A stretch of 64,000 nt of DNA from Deltaproteobacteria bacterium. Its GTDB lineage: Bacteria > Myxococcota_A > Polyangia > Haliangiales > SHYZ01. The stretch lies in contig JACQUZ010000055.1 in the NCBI GenBank assembly GCA_016210055.1, forward strand, positions 1 to 64,000, in the 5' to 3' direction. The position numbers and the translations under genes were made by a program. The notes under the pieces are model-generated. The model did no database searches. It saw only the letters and a list, made by a program, of their open reading frames with translations, and was not told the DNA's origin. How positions within the stretch are numbered: position 1 is the stretch's first letter; each line of letters begins with the position of its first letter. Shown piece by piece: positions 17,451 to 26,420 of this stretch.

Positions 17451-18241
17451 TGAGAGCTCGCCTCGCTCGCGCCCTGTTCCCGAACCGCGCGATCGATGGC
17501 GTGACCTCCCTCGCCCTGGTCGGGTTCTGGATCGTCACGCTGCTCGCGGTGTGGACGCTCTCGCCCTGGGAGACAATCCCGAAACCGGGCGAAGTCCTCG
17601 GGGCGATCTCTCGCATGTGGTGGGAGCACGGCATGGGGCCGGAGCTCTTCACCACGATGACGCTCATCCTCCACGCACTCCTTTTCACAGTCGTAATTTC
17701 GATGCTCCTATCCTACGCGACGGTGATCGCAGCGTTTCGGCCTCTTGTCGCCGCGGTGTCCAAGCTGCGCTTCCTCGGCCTCACGGGGCTCGTGCTGCCG
17801 TTCACGTTGCTCACTGGCGGCGGCTACGCTCTGAAGGTCTGGCTTCTGACTTTCGGAATGACGACCTTCTTCGTGACGGCGATGGCGGCCGAGGTGATGG
17901 CGATCCCACGCGAGAGCTTCGACCACCTGCGGGTCTTGGGAGCGAGTGAAAGGCGGATCTTCTGGGAAGTCGTCATCCGGGGCACGCTCGACAAAGCGCT
18001 CGAGATCCTGCGCCAGAACCTCGCGATCGGCTGGGCGATGATCACGATGGTCGAGGGCATCTCGCGCGCCGAGGGCGGGATCGGCGCGATGATCCTCAAC
18101 GAGAACAAGCACTTCAAGTTGGCGGAGGTCTACGGGATCCTGCTCGTGATCCTGGCCCTCGGCCTGCTCCTCGACTACGTGATGGGCGTCCTCACTCGGG
18201 TCGCCTGCCCACACCTTGAGCTGGAACGGGTGAGACGCTGA
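17450..18241 (+). CDS. ABC transporter permease (TauC/SsuC-like)
   Basis: 263 residues with about six hydrophobic helices and the binding-protein-dependent inner-membrane component signature around residues 160-185 (EVMAIPRESFDHLRVLGASERRIF), including the EAA-type loop that docks to the ATPase. Start and stop overlap those of both neighbours by one base (TGATG at each junction), implying translational coupling and a 1:1:1 complex. Similarity is to nitrate/taurine/thiamine-precursor permeases, but the ligand is unknown. Confidence 0.9.
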   Translation: MRARLARALFPNRAIDGVTSLALVGFWIVTLLAVWTLSPWETIPKPGEVLGAISRMWWEHGMGPELFTTMTLILHALLFTVVISMLLSYATVIAAFRPLVAAVSKLRFLGLTGLVLPFTLLTGGGYALKVWLLTFGMTTFFVTAMAAEVMAIPRESFDHLRVLGASERRIFWEVVIRGTLDKALEILRQNLAIGWAMITMVEGISRAEGGIGAMILNENKHFKLAEVYGILLVILALGLLLDYVMGVLTRVACPHLELERVRR

Positions 18242-19050
18242 TGGCTGCCGGTGACCTCCTCCTCGACGTGAAGGACGTCTCCCAGAAGCTCGGGGGAAGC
18301 CAGATCCTCGAAGGAGTGACGTTCCAAGTGAAGGATCGCGTGCGGCCCGACAAGGTGACGGGGCAGATCGCCGGCCTGCTCGGACCGTCTGGCGTGGGCA
18401 AGACGCGGCTCATCCGCATCGTCGCCGGGCTGGACGTTCCCGACGCGGGGTCGGTCACGCGTGGCGATGGCGCACCAATTGCGGCCGGCGAGGTCGGGGT
18501 GGTGTTCCAGCACTATCCCCTCCTCAAGCACCGCACGATTCGCTCGAACCTGGATGTGGCCGCGTCGATCGGGGGCACGACGGGCGAGCGCGCGACGAGT
18601 CGGATCGACATGCTCCTAGAGCGCTTTGGGCTCGCGCACCGCCAGAACCTCTATCCCATGCAGCTCTCGGGGGGCCAGCGGCAGCGGGCGGCAATCGCCC
18701 AGCAGATCGTCTGTCACAAGAAGCTCCTGCTCCTCGACGAGCCGTTCTCCGGCCTCGATCCAGCCGCATTGGACGAGTGCATCAAGCTCCTCGTGGAGGT
18801 CGCGCACATCGACGAGGAGACGACGCTCGTCATCGTCACTCACGACATCAAGGCCGCCATGAAGGTCTCGGACGCGCTCTTCATGCTGGGGCGCGACCGC
18901 GACGCGTCGGGCAAGGTCACGAGCGGCGCGAAGGTCCAAAAGACGTACGATCTCGTCGAGCTGGGTCTCGCCTACCGTGAGGACGTGGAGTTCGATCCGG
19001 CGTTCACGGCCCTGGAGCGGGAAATCAAGGCCGAGTTCAAGCGGCTCTGA
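18241..19050 (+). CDS. ABC transporter ATP-binding protein (TauB/SsuB-like)
   Basis: 269 residues with a full nucleotide-binding domain: Walker A GPSGVGKT, Q-loop in VVFQHYP, signature LSGGQRQR, Walker B LLLLDEPFSGLD and switch His in VIVTHD. A short insertion (KDRVRPDKVTGQ) precedes Walker A. It completes the importer begun by the OmpA-fused receptor. Translation is coupled to the permease gene by TGATG. It ends 20 nt before the convergent coiled-coil gene. Confidence 0.94.
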   Translation: MAAGDLLLDVKDVSQKLGGSQILEGVTFQVKDRVRPDKVTGQIAGLLGPSGVGKTRLIRIVAGLDVPDAGSVTRGDGAPIAAGEVGVVFQHYPLLKHRTIRSNLDVAASIGGTTGERATSRIDMLLERFGLAHRQNLYPMQLSGGQRQRAAIAQQIVCHKKLLLLDEPFSGLDPAALDECIKLLVEVAHIDEETTLVIVTHDIKAAMKVSDALFMLGRDRDASGKVTSGAKVQKTYDLVELGLAYREDVEFDPAFTALEREIKAEFKRL

Positions 19051-19070
19051 ACGAGCTGCCGGGAACAGCT

Positions 19071-19697
19071 TTACTTCTTAGGCGCCTTCGCCGGCGGCGG
19101 TGGGGGAGCGGCCTCGAGCTTGTCCATCACGCCGAAGAAGACGCGTGCGCCCTGCAAGCGACCCTCCTCCACCGCGCACTGGCCGCGCACGTCCTCGAGC
19201 TCCTTCTTGAGGCGCTCCATGGCGACCTTGTGCTCCTCGGCCTTCCGGAGGAGCTCATCGATAGCCGCCTGATGCTCGGAGACCTGGGCTCCGACCCACT
19301 CGGTCTTGGCTTGCTCGACCGCCCGGACCACCTTGATCTTGGAGGCCGCATCGCGAAGGACGTCGTTCGGCGACTTGCCGATCGCCGACAGGAACGCCTT
19401 GGCCGCGGCGAGCTTGGAAGCCTGCGGGAGGCTGTCTTCGATCCCGCCGAGGAACCGCTCGAGGGCCTCGACCTCGTCGGTATTCGGGATCCCCGCTTCA
19501 TCGTAAAGGGGTTGGAAATCGATGGCACCACCCTTGCCCAGCGAATCGCCGCTGGCACCCGGAGGCAGGTCACCGATCTCTCCCGCCGGGAGCTCCATCA
19601 TCATGAGCTCTGCCTCGTCCACCTGGGGCACTCGCGTGCCCGGCGCTTCGTCCTCTGACTCGACGAACAGCGACTTCACCTTTTTCCAACGCGACAT
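19071..19697 (-). CDS. Soluble coiled-coil protein next to ABC importer
   Basis: 208 residues starting MSRWKKVKSLFVESEDE; an earlier start at 19733 would add twelve unlikely residues. The acidic N-terminal third is low complexity, the middle is helical, and residues about 125-185 form a clear coiled coil (EHQAAIDELLRKAEEHKVAMERLKKELEDV). The tail is PPPPPAKAPKK. No signal peptide or membrane segment, so it should be cytosolic. It ends 20 nt from the ABC ATPase gene and faces it. Its membrane-anchored coiled-coil counterpart sits at the other end of the operon. Function unknown. Confidence 0.7.
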   Translation of the reverse strand: MSRWKKVKSLFVESEDEAPGTRVPQVDEAELMMMELPAGEIGDLPPGASGDSLGKGGAIDFQPLYDEAGIPNTDEVEALERFLGGIEDSLPQASKLAAAKAFLSAIGKSPNDVLRDAASKIKVVRAVEQAKTEWVGAQVSEHQAAIDELLRKAEEHKVAMERLKKELEDVRGQCAVEEGRLQGARVFFGVMDKLEAAPPPPPAKAPKK

Positions 19698-19778
19698 GTT
19701 TTGGTTATCGCATGGGATGCGGGGGACGTGCAAAGAGTGCGTCTTGCGACCCCTCGCCCCCCCTGTTACTCTCGCGCC

Positions 19779-21113
19779 GTGTCGCGCGCAGTGCTCGCCA
19801 TCCTTACGTCAGCCACCCTGGTGCTCGGTGGTTCCGTCGACTCGGCGCGGGCCGCCGAGGTGACCGAAATCGCCAGCAGCTTCGACGAGGACGACCCCTT
19901 CGATCTCCACCTTGGCGTTGATTACAATTTCGAGGCCCGCCGCGTCGCCCTCATGCGCGAGCAGGTCGGGGTGCCACTTCCCAAGGAGGGCTTTCTCCCC
20001 CTCGCCAAGGATCTCATCTTCAAGCAGCGGCGCCACGTGGTGACACCTCGCGTCGCGGTCGGCCTTTTCCACGACGTCCAGCTTTCACTCGCCGTACCAA
20101 TCGTCTTGACCGACTCTCGCGAGCTCGCCTTTGACCAGGGGATCACGCGCGACAACTCATCCACCATCGCGTCCGGGCTGCTCCCCAAGGAGGGGTACGA
20201 CGCCGACGCGCCGACGACCAATTTCCCCGCCGACCCGCAGCTTATTTTTCGCGGCGTGGACAGGAGTGGAGTAGACCAGCTCCGCCTGGGCTTGACGGTT
20301 GGCCTGCTCAACCAGGCACGAGACGACACCAAGCCCACTTGGGTGCTCGGCGCCGAGCTTCGGCTCTCCATCGGCGAAGTCATGCGGTTCTCGCGCGAGA
20401 CCCCCACGTCGGAGACGGGAGTCTCCCTTGGCGTGCACGAGCTGCGCGTGTTCACTGGCCTATCCAAGCGCACGACGTGGGCCGAGCCCTTCGTCTATTT
20501 CTACTGGCAAGGACCATTGGCGACCCGCGGAGACAATCCCAACGATCCCGACGGCTCGCTCTTCTGGAACTTGAAGTTTGGGCAGGAAAACAAGACCCCC
20601 CAGCACCAGGCAGGCGCCACCTTCGGGTTCGAGGCCATTCCGTGGGAGGACAAGCGCCTTGGGCAAAAGATCGCCCTCGAATTCCGAGGACGTCTCGATG
20701 CGCGCTTCCAGGGGATGGGCTATCCCGAGATCTGGGAAGTCCTGGCCTACGCCGGGGAAAGTGGAGCGCTCGCGCTCGACGCCGACCCCACGCAAGAGTC
20801 CGTCCAAGCCTTGGCCCATCCCGGCGTCACCGTCATCGAGAACTACATGACCTTTGGCGGCCGCTTGGGTTTTCGAGGGCACCTCGGCGAGAACGCGCTC
20901 ATCGCCGGCGCGTTCGAGATTGCCCACGACACCGAGCATCGCCTCACCTTCAGCGACGCTGGGACCGATCGCGACAACGACGAAGAGGTCGATCCGGGAA
21001 CCAACGAGGTCAACCCGCTCCACAGGCCCATCATTGACCTGCCCGGGCACCGATTCGTGTCCGCTGATTCGACGATCTACACGTTCCTGGTGACCGGCCA
21101 GATCATGTTCTAG
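19779..21113 (+). CDS. Predicted outer-membrane beta-barrel protein
   Basis: The GTG at 19779 gives a clean signal peptide (VSRAVLAILTSATLVLGG... ending SARA) and a 444-residue protein; the upstream extension to 19701 is unlikely. The mature protein has alternating hydrophobic/polar strands and many aromatic girdle residues, and ends FLVTGQIMF with a terminal Phe, as is typical of BAM substrates. A calcium-loop-like acidic segment (DAGTDRDNDEEVDPG) lies near residue 405. No transport family was recognised. Its stop region overlaps the rsmI stop by 4 nt (convergent). Confidence 0.72.
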   Translation: MSRAVLAILTSATLVLGGSVDSARAAEVTEIASSFDEDDPFDLHLGVDYNFEARRVALMREQVGVPLPKEGFLPLAKDLIFKQRRHVVTPRVAVGLFHDVQLSLAVPIVLTDSRELAFDQGITRDNSSTIASGLLPKEGYDADAPTTNFPADPQLIFRGVDRSGVDQLRLGLTVGLLNQARDDTKPTWVLGAELRLSIGEVMRFSRETPTSETGVSLGVHELRVFTGLSKRTTWAEPFVYFYWQGPLATRGDNPNDPDGSLFWNLKFGQENKTPQHQAGATFGFEAIPWEDKRLGQKIALEFRGRLDARFQGMGYPEIWEVLAYAGESGALALDADPTQESVQALAHPGVTVIENYMTFGGRLGFRGHLGENALIAGAFEIAHDTEHRLTFSDAGTDRDNDEEVDPGTNEVNPLHRPIIDLPGHRFVSADSTIYTFLVTGQIMF

Positions 21114-21979
21114 TCGTGCCCATCCCGCGGCCGCTTTCCCGCAAGCACCAGCGCAAGTTGATACACCTGCCGCCTCGGCTTCCCGGTCGCAAGCGCCACG
21201 CGCGCGGCGATTTCCTTTGGTGAAATCCCGTCCGCCAAGAGCCGCCGCACCTCATCTTCCACGTCGAGGCCTTCGGCCTCGGCAGCCTGCAGGGCTGACG
21301 CGCCCTCGACCACCAATGTGCATTCGCCCCTCGGTGGCTCATGCTCGTACTTGGCCGAAAGCTCGCCCAAGGTACCGCGCACGTGCTCCTCGTGAAGCTT
21401 GGTCAGCTCTCGGCCCAGGTACGCCCGCCTGCTCGGGCCGAGCGCCAGCGCCAGATCGGACAGCGTTCGCCCCACGCGTGCCGGCGCCTCGTAGAAGACC
21501 AAGGTGGCGCGCTCACCTCGCAAGGCACCGAAGAGCTCCCGCCTGGCGCCCTCCTCCCGAGGGGGAAAGCCGACGAAGAGGAACCGCTCGGTGTCGAGCC
21601 CGCTCGCCACGAGCGCCGTGATCACAGCCGAAGGGCCCGGGATCACCTCGATGCGCACCCCGTTCTCGACGGCACGCGCGATCAGGCGCTGGCCCGGGTC
21701 GGAGACCCCTGGTGTCCCCGCCTCGCTGATGAGCGCCACGTCCTCTCCGGCCTCAAGGTAGGAAAGGATCTCCTCGGTTCGCGCCGCCTCGTTCCCTTCG
21801 AAGAACGAAAGAAGCCTCCTGGGGGAAAGCTGATAGCGGTCCAAGAGGACGCGCGCCGCTCGGGTGTCCTCTGCGGCCACGATGGGCGTCTCCCGAAGGA
21901 TCCGCACGGCCCGGTACGTGATGTCTTCCAGGTTGCCAATGGGCGTGGCGACCACGTACAGGGTGCCTTGCCCTGCCAT
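21110..21979 (-). CDS. rsmI: 16S rRNA (cytidine-1402-2'-O)-methyltransferase
   Basis: 289 residues with the full SAM-dependent tetrapyrrole-methylase-type fold. It starts GTLYVVATPIGNLEDIT and contains AEDTR, SEAGTPGVSDPG, VIPGPSAVITAL and FLFVGFPPRE, all diagnostic of RsmI. It methylates the ribose of C1402 in the decoding centre of 16S rRNA. The start codon overlaps the stop of the upstream sigma-factor gene (TAATG), so the two are co-transcribed and coupled. Confidence 0.96.
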   Translation of the reverse strand: MAGQGTLYVVATPIGNLEDITYRAVRILRETPIVAAEDTRAARVLLDRYQLSPRRLLSFFEGNEAARTEEILSYLEAGEDVALISEAGTPGVSDPGQRLIARAVENGVRIEVIPGPSAVITALVASGLDTERFLFVGFPPREEGARRELFGALRGERATLVFYEAPARVGRTLSDLALALGPSRRAYLGRELTKLHEEHVRGTLGELSAKYEHEPPRGECTLVVEGASALQAAEAEGLDVEDEVRRLLADGISPKEIAARVALATGKPRRQVYQLALVLAGKRPRDGHD

Positions 21980-23166
21980 TAATCGCCTTCCTTGATTGCC
22001 CCAATGTCGACGGCGCTCCCCAGCTCCTCCTCGAGGTACCCTCGCAGCCGATCGAGCAACCGCTTCTCCACCTGCCTGGCCCTCTCGCGACTGATTCCAA
22101 ATCGATCGCCAATTTCCTGCAGCGTGAGCGGTGTCTCGGTTAGCCAGCGCTCTCGGAACAGGACATCCTCGCGCCCCGACAGGGTCTGGCCGAACTCCTC
22201 GAGCTTGGTGCGGAGGAGGACGCGGAACTCCTCGGCTTCAGCGCGCACGTCGGGGCGCGAGTCGCGCGATCCGGGGATCACGTCCATGCGCGATCGCCCG
22301 TCGTCGTCACCCCCCAAGGGCGCGTCCAAGGACATCTCGGACATCTCGAGCCGCCGCTCCATCTCGGCGACTTCCGCCTCGGTCACCTCCAGCCGCTCGG
22401 CGAGGAGCTTGTGCTCGGGCTCAAAGCCCAGGCGCTCGAGCTTCTCCTTCTCCTTGCGCAGGCTGAAGAACAGCTTCCTCTGCGCCTGGGTGGTGCCGAT
22501 CTTGACGAGACGCCAGTTGTTCAAGATGAACTTCAAGATATAGGCGCGAATCCACCATGCCGCGTACGAGGAGAGCTTGACGCCTCGGTAGGGGTCGTAC
22601 TTCTTCACGGCCTGCATGAGGCCGATGTTCCCTTCTTGGATGAGGTCCAAGAGATTCCTATGCGCTCGACGGTACTCGTGCGCGATCTTGACGACCAGCC
22701 GGAGGTTCGCAATCACGAGCCGACGCGCGATCTCCATGTCGCCCGTCTGGGCATACTTGACCGCGAGGTCGTGCTCCTCCTCGCGCGACAGCAGGGGATG
22801 CCGCCGGATCTCCTGAATGTAGGCCACGAGGGGATCGCGACGGACAAGCGCCCGGTCCTCGTCTCGACGACGGGCCACCTGTTCCGCCTCCCCTTCGTCG
22901 GCAGGTGCAGGAGGCTCGGGCTCCTCGCCGAGGAGGAGAGGGAGGTTCTCGTCGTGCGCCACCGTGATGGACGCGAGCTCCTCCGCCGTGGGCCCTTCGG
23001 GCTCGGTCGGCTCCTGTCCGCCGGAGCCATCGATGTCTTCGTCGTTCAGAGCGGGGCCTGCCCGCCCCTCGTCGGGTCGATCGATACCCGGCCCGCTTCC
23101 GCGGTCCGGTGCCCGACGAGCGCGGTTTTTCGGCGCATCGTAAGTAGTGCGCTTGCGTCCTGCCAT
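21979..23166 (-). CDS. RpoH-like (sigma-32 family) RNA polymerase sigma factor
   Basis: 395 residues. An acidic, low-complexity N-terminal extension of about 110 residues precedes sigma region 1.2 ([10 protein letters not shown]), region 2 ([50 protein letters not shown]), a sigma-32-type box ([16 protein letters not shown]) and a region 4 HTH ([22 protein letters not shown]). Alternative sigmas of this type direct heat-shock or developmental promoters in myxobacteria; which one this is cannot be told. The start codon overlaps the divergent siroheme-synthase-like frame, leaving almost no room for separate promoters. Confidence 0.93.
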   Translation of the reverse strand: MAGRKRTTYDAPKNRARRAPDRGSGPGIDRPDEGRAGPALNDEDIDGSGGQEPTEPEGPTAEELASITVAHDENLPLLLGEEPEPPAPADEGEAEQVARRRDEDRALVRRDPLVAYIQEIRRHPLLSREEEHDLAVKYAQTGDMEIARRLVIANLRLVVKIAHEYRRAHRNLLDLIQEGNIGLMQAVKKYDPYRGVKLSSYAAWWIRAYILKFILNNWRLVKIGTTQAQRKLFFSLRKEKEKLERLGFEPEHKLLAERLEVTEAEVAEMERRLEMSEMSLDAPLGGDDDGRSRMDVIPGSRDSRPDVRAEAEEFRVLLRTKLEEFGQTLSGREDVLFRERWLTETPLTLQEIGDRFGISRERARQVEKRLLDRLRGYLEEELGSAVDIGAIKEGD

Positions 23167-23188
23167 GGACCGGGGATCATACCCTATC

Positions 23189-23737
23189 GTGACCGCTCGA
23201 CCAGCCCTTGCGATTTCCCTTTATGTCTCTGGCCGCCGCTGTGTCGTCATTGGAGATGACTCCCAGGCGGAGGAACGTGCGCGCCGGCTCAGGCAAGCGG
23301 GCGCCGAGGTTCTCACGCTTCCTGCGGCAAGCTTTGAACCCGGCACCTGTCGCGGAGCGTTCTTCGTCGCTTGCTGCGACCCCTCTGTCGCGAGCGCCGC
23401 CTCGGCCGACGCCCGGGCCCATGGAGCGCTGTTCTACGCGTTGGATCTCCCCGATCTCTCGGACCTCGCCCTCCCGGCCCTGGCCCAACATGGGCCCGTC
23501 ACCCTGGCGATCTCGACAGATGGGCGGGCCCCCGTTCTGGCGCGTCGCCTCAGGGAGGAGCTGGAACGGCTGCTCACGAGCTGTGGGAACGTGCTGGATA
23601 CCTTTGTCGAGGAGCTCGTCCAGCGTCGCGAGAAGCTCCCTCGCGAAGGACGAAAGGACTTGCTCTACGCGGTGGCCAAGCGGCTGCGAATCGAGGGGAG
23701 GATTATCGTCGAACCCACTTCCAACGACCCAGGATGA
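23189..23737 (+). CDS. Precorrin-2 dehydrogenase-like protein (Met8/CysG N-domain family)
   Basis: 182 residues from a GTG at 23189; an ATG at 23165 overlaps the start codon of the divergent sigma factor. The layout matches NAD-dependent precorrin-2 dehydrogenases of siroheme synthesis: an N-terminal Rossmann strand, [30 protein letters not shown] and a [25 protein letters not shown] segment. The usual glycine-rich VVGGG dinucleotide loop is VIGDD here, which may weaken NAD binding. No uroporphyrinogen methyltransferase neighbour is present. Its last 35 bp overlap the convergent surface-protein gene. Confidence 0.8.
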   Translation: MTARPALAISLYVSGRRCVVIGDDSQAEERARRLRQAGAEVLTLPAASFEPGTCRGAFFVACCDPSVASAASADARAHGALFYALDLPDLSDLALPALAQHGPVTLAISTDGRAPVLARRLREELERLLTSCGNVLDTFVEELVQRREKLPREGRKDLLYAVAKRLRIEGRIIVEPTSNDPG

Positions 23738-26030
23738 AGATCCAGCCGAGCGCAAGAAGGAGGAGCGAAGAACGCCAGGCCGAACCCGCTCCGGTCCGCC
23801 CGCCCACGCGACAGCCGCAGTCCCCCGCGTCGTTCGCCGCGTAGACGCGGAGGCCATCTCCGCCATCGCCACCCTCGGGGCCGCCCGAACCCGCGTCGGG
23901 CGTCGTCGGAGTCACGCCGGCATCGGGCGCAGGCAGTGGGTCCGGTACCTGGCACCCCTTGGCCATCTCGAGGAGCTCCACGTCATCAATCACCGCTTCG
24001 GTGAGCGTCTGCGGGGCATCATCGGCAATCACGAAGCGAACCACGAGCGATCCACCGCTCGTCACGAGACGACCGGCCACGGGAAGCTCTGCCGTGAGGT
24101 ACTCCGTATTGGCGCCCGAGAGACGTCCAAGCTCCACCCAGCTCACCCCCTTGTCCGCGGAGCCGAGGATCTTCATGTAGTCGGAGGACAGCGTCGTGTC
24201 TTCCCCGCGGGACATGTCCACCGTGTTGACGTAGTAGCGGAAACGCAGCACCGGACGGGCAATTCCGCTCACATCGAGCGGAGGCGACTCCAGCGTGGTC
24301 ACGCCTTCGTCGAGGTCGCCCTCCCCAATATCGCCCCCAGAGTCCTTACCCGTGACCCATGCCGGGTCGGACCCACCACCAGCGCCCCCCTGGGGTTGCG
24401 CGCCGGTCCACATCGGGACGCCCCACTCCCACCTGCCCCGAGGCGCCGTGTCCTTGCCTTCAGGGTCCGACTTCCAGCCGCCGTCGGTGTCGAAGGACTC
24501 CTTCCATTTCGGCAGGTACCCAATCTGCACCACGGAAGAACCCGTGATCACGGCTTCGCCGCTCGACGCGACCACGAGCAGGCCGAGCCCCTTGCCGCAC
24601 GGCGCGTCTTGCGACACCTTTCCGCCGAGCTCAACCACCACATCTTGTGCTGGCCCGATCTCTCCGAGCGCTGCCTGCCCGAGTGGATCGACGGTAAGGA
24701 ACCCGTCCTTACCCTTGGCCGACAGGCTAACCGGCGCCGAGGTTCCGAGCCCCGCGTTGAAGACCCTGGCCTTGCCTCGGAAGCGTTCCCCCTCTTCGAG
24801 CACGCCGTTGCCATTGCTGCCCGGGGACGCTTCCTCCAGGGCCGTCACGTCGACCCGGATTTCAGGACGGACACACGACTCGGTGACGCGCGTGCAGAGC
24901 GCTCCGCGCTTGTCCGAGTGCTCGTAAAACCACGTCTCGAACTCCTGGCGAATCGTGTCCACGGCTTCTGCGGTCTGGCGCGCCGCTTCCATGGTCTCGC
25001 CCGGCCGGGTCACGAGAATCCAGGCGTACCGGTAGTCCTTCTGAGCCGCACCCGCGCTGGGGACCCGGTGGCCGTTCGCTCGAACAATGTCGTCGATCGT
25101 CACGTCCACGCGGGTGGCCTTGGCCGTTAGGCCTACTTGGATCTCACCACGCCAATACGAGTTGGCCGTGAGCCTGCGGCCGCTCGTCGCCTTGGCTTCC
25201 CGGAGGATAAAGAAAGGAGGCACCTCGGACGCGTCGCGGAAGCCCATCGCGTATTGGTCGAGCTCCCAGAAAGTGCCGTTCGACATGAACTCGCCCACGA
25301 CCGAGAAGGAGCCGTCGCCGTTGTCCTCCCAATCGACGCCGTCCTGGACCGAAGCCTTGGAGTCCACGAGGGCCGACCAGTGGGCCGCCTGGCGTGCGAG
25401 CATGTCGGGAGGCACGATGCCGCTCGGCTCGGCGAAATACAGGAACGCGAGCCAGCGATGGGTAATCTCCTGGCCGATAGTCGGATACAGCGAAGAGCCG
25501 CGCCCAATGCCCTCGTTGTCCATGTAGTACTGGACTTGATTCATGTTCAAGATTCCGCCAAGGCGTCCCTTTGAGCCGTAATAGGCGGATTCATTCATCT
25601 CGGGTTGACCGATACCCCGCACGTCGTTCTTGACCGGGGCGTGATAGGCGAGGCCACCGTTTTGGTTGTCCCAGAACGTCGTCCAGATGACTACGCCGTC
25701 GAACTCGTCAGGGTAGCGGGTGAAAAACCGCTGCAGAATTTGCTGGAGCTGATCCTGCCCCGAGCCCCACCCACCGGCAGAAATGCCAAAGTCAGAATCG
25801 CTCGTCCCAGAGACGATTTCCGAGTCCCCTTCCATCACTACGATTTCACCGACGAGCCCCACCTTTCCGTCGGAGGGCGCGTGGAGTCGGTCGTCGGTGG
25901 TAGGGACCCAGGCCGGGTTCGGCCGAAAGTCCGATCGTGCGCGGACCATCGGCGGCATCGCTCGGGCATCAAGCACCAGGAATCCGATGGTCAAGCCGAG
26001 CAGCAGAGCCGAACCGACGTGGCGAATCAT
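23703..26030 (-). CDS. Secreted surface protein with MYXO-CTERM-like sorting tail
   Basis: 775 residues with an N-terminal signal peptide (to about residue 24). The N-terminal 300 residues contain QEITH (187-191), which looks like a zinc HExxH motif with Gln in place of the first His, so protease activity is doubtful. The second half is beta-rich, with a galactose-binding/CARDB-like look. An Asp/Gly/Pro-rich spacer leads to GDCGCRVGG, a hydrophobic helix and the basic end RWKWVRR. That tripartite tail is the MYXO-CTERM pattern, thought to be processed by a myxosortase and displayed at the surface. It overlaps the convergent precorrin dehydrogenase gene by 35 bp. Confidence 0.78.
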   Translation of the reverse strand: MIRHVGSALLLGLTIGFLVLDARAMPPMVRARSDFRPNPAWVPTTDDRLHAPSDGKVGLVGEIVVMEGDSEIVSGTSDSDFGISAGGWGSGQDQLQQILQRFFTRYPDEFDGVVIWTTFWDNQNGGLAYHAPVKNDVRGIGQPEMNESAYYGSKGRLGGILNMNQVQYYMDNEGIGRGSSLYPTIGQEITHRWLAFLYFAEPSGIVPPDMLARQAAHWSALVDSKASVQDGVDWEDNGDGSFSVVGEFMSNGTFWELDQYAMGFRDASEVPPFFILREAKATSGRRLTANSYWRGEIQVGLTAKATRVDVTIDDIVRANGHRVPSAGAAQKDYRYAWILVTRPGETMEAARQTAEAVDTIRQEFETWFYEHSDKRGALCTRVTESCVRPEIRVDVTALEEASPGSNGNGVLEEGERFRGKARVFNAGLGTSAPVSLSAKGKDGFLTVDPLGQAALGEIGPAQDVVVELGGKVSQDAPCGKGLGLLVVASSGEAVITGSSVVQIGYLPKWKESFDTDGGWKSDPEGKDTAPRGRWEWGVPMWTGAQPQGGAGGGSDPAWVTGKDSGGDIGEGDLDEGVTTLESPPLDVSGIARPVLRFRYYVNTVDMSRGEDTTLSSDYMKILGSADKGVSWVELGRLSGANTEYLTAELPVAGRLVTSGGSLVVRFVIADDAPQTLTEAVIDDVELLEMAKGCQVPDPLPAPDAGVTPTTPDAGSGGPEGGDGGDGLRVYAANDAGDCGCRVGGRTGAGSAWRSSLLLLALGWIFILGRWKWVRR

Positions 26031-26420
26031 TCAGTGGCCTCCCCTCGATGGGCTCGAGTAAGGACTGGAAACCTCACGCCGCACCCGCATCGGGCGCGGG
26101 AGGGGTCAACGGGCGCGGCGTGAGGCTCCGTACAGCACTTGTCCAGCCTCCCGCTTAGCACCCTTTGGACCAATTCGCCGGCGTGGTTGTAAACCGCTGA
26201 ACTTGCTCATAATTCGTGGGATCATGCAAAACAGGGCGAACCCAAAGCGTCTCACTTCGGGCATTCGCGACCGGCGCGCCGATCAATAACCATTCAAAAT
26301 TACAATCGTTTTGCGACGACGCGCGTCCGGTCCCCCAAAAAGAACCGGCTGTTGCAAAGTGCCTCACTTTTGCTTGGCTTTGACATTTTTCGTGAGGTTC
26401 CGCACACCTAACATGCGCTA
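26031..26420. other. 390-bp AT-richer intergenic region
   Basis: This region separates two minus-strand genes and is noticeably richer in A/T than its surroundings. It contains a short hairpin, AAAGTG-CCT-CACTTT (26356-26370), 50 bp beyond the kinase stop codon, that could be a weak terminator, and many A/T runs suited to a promoter for the surface-protein gene. Short open frames here lack a ribosome site and any family signature. No recognisable RNA gene was seen. Confidence 0.4.

Noticed and set aside
23208-25130. A 640-residue plus-strand frame
   Set aside because: Shadow of the minus-strand surface protein; composition is Arg/Pro/His-rich with no family pattern.
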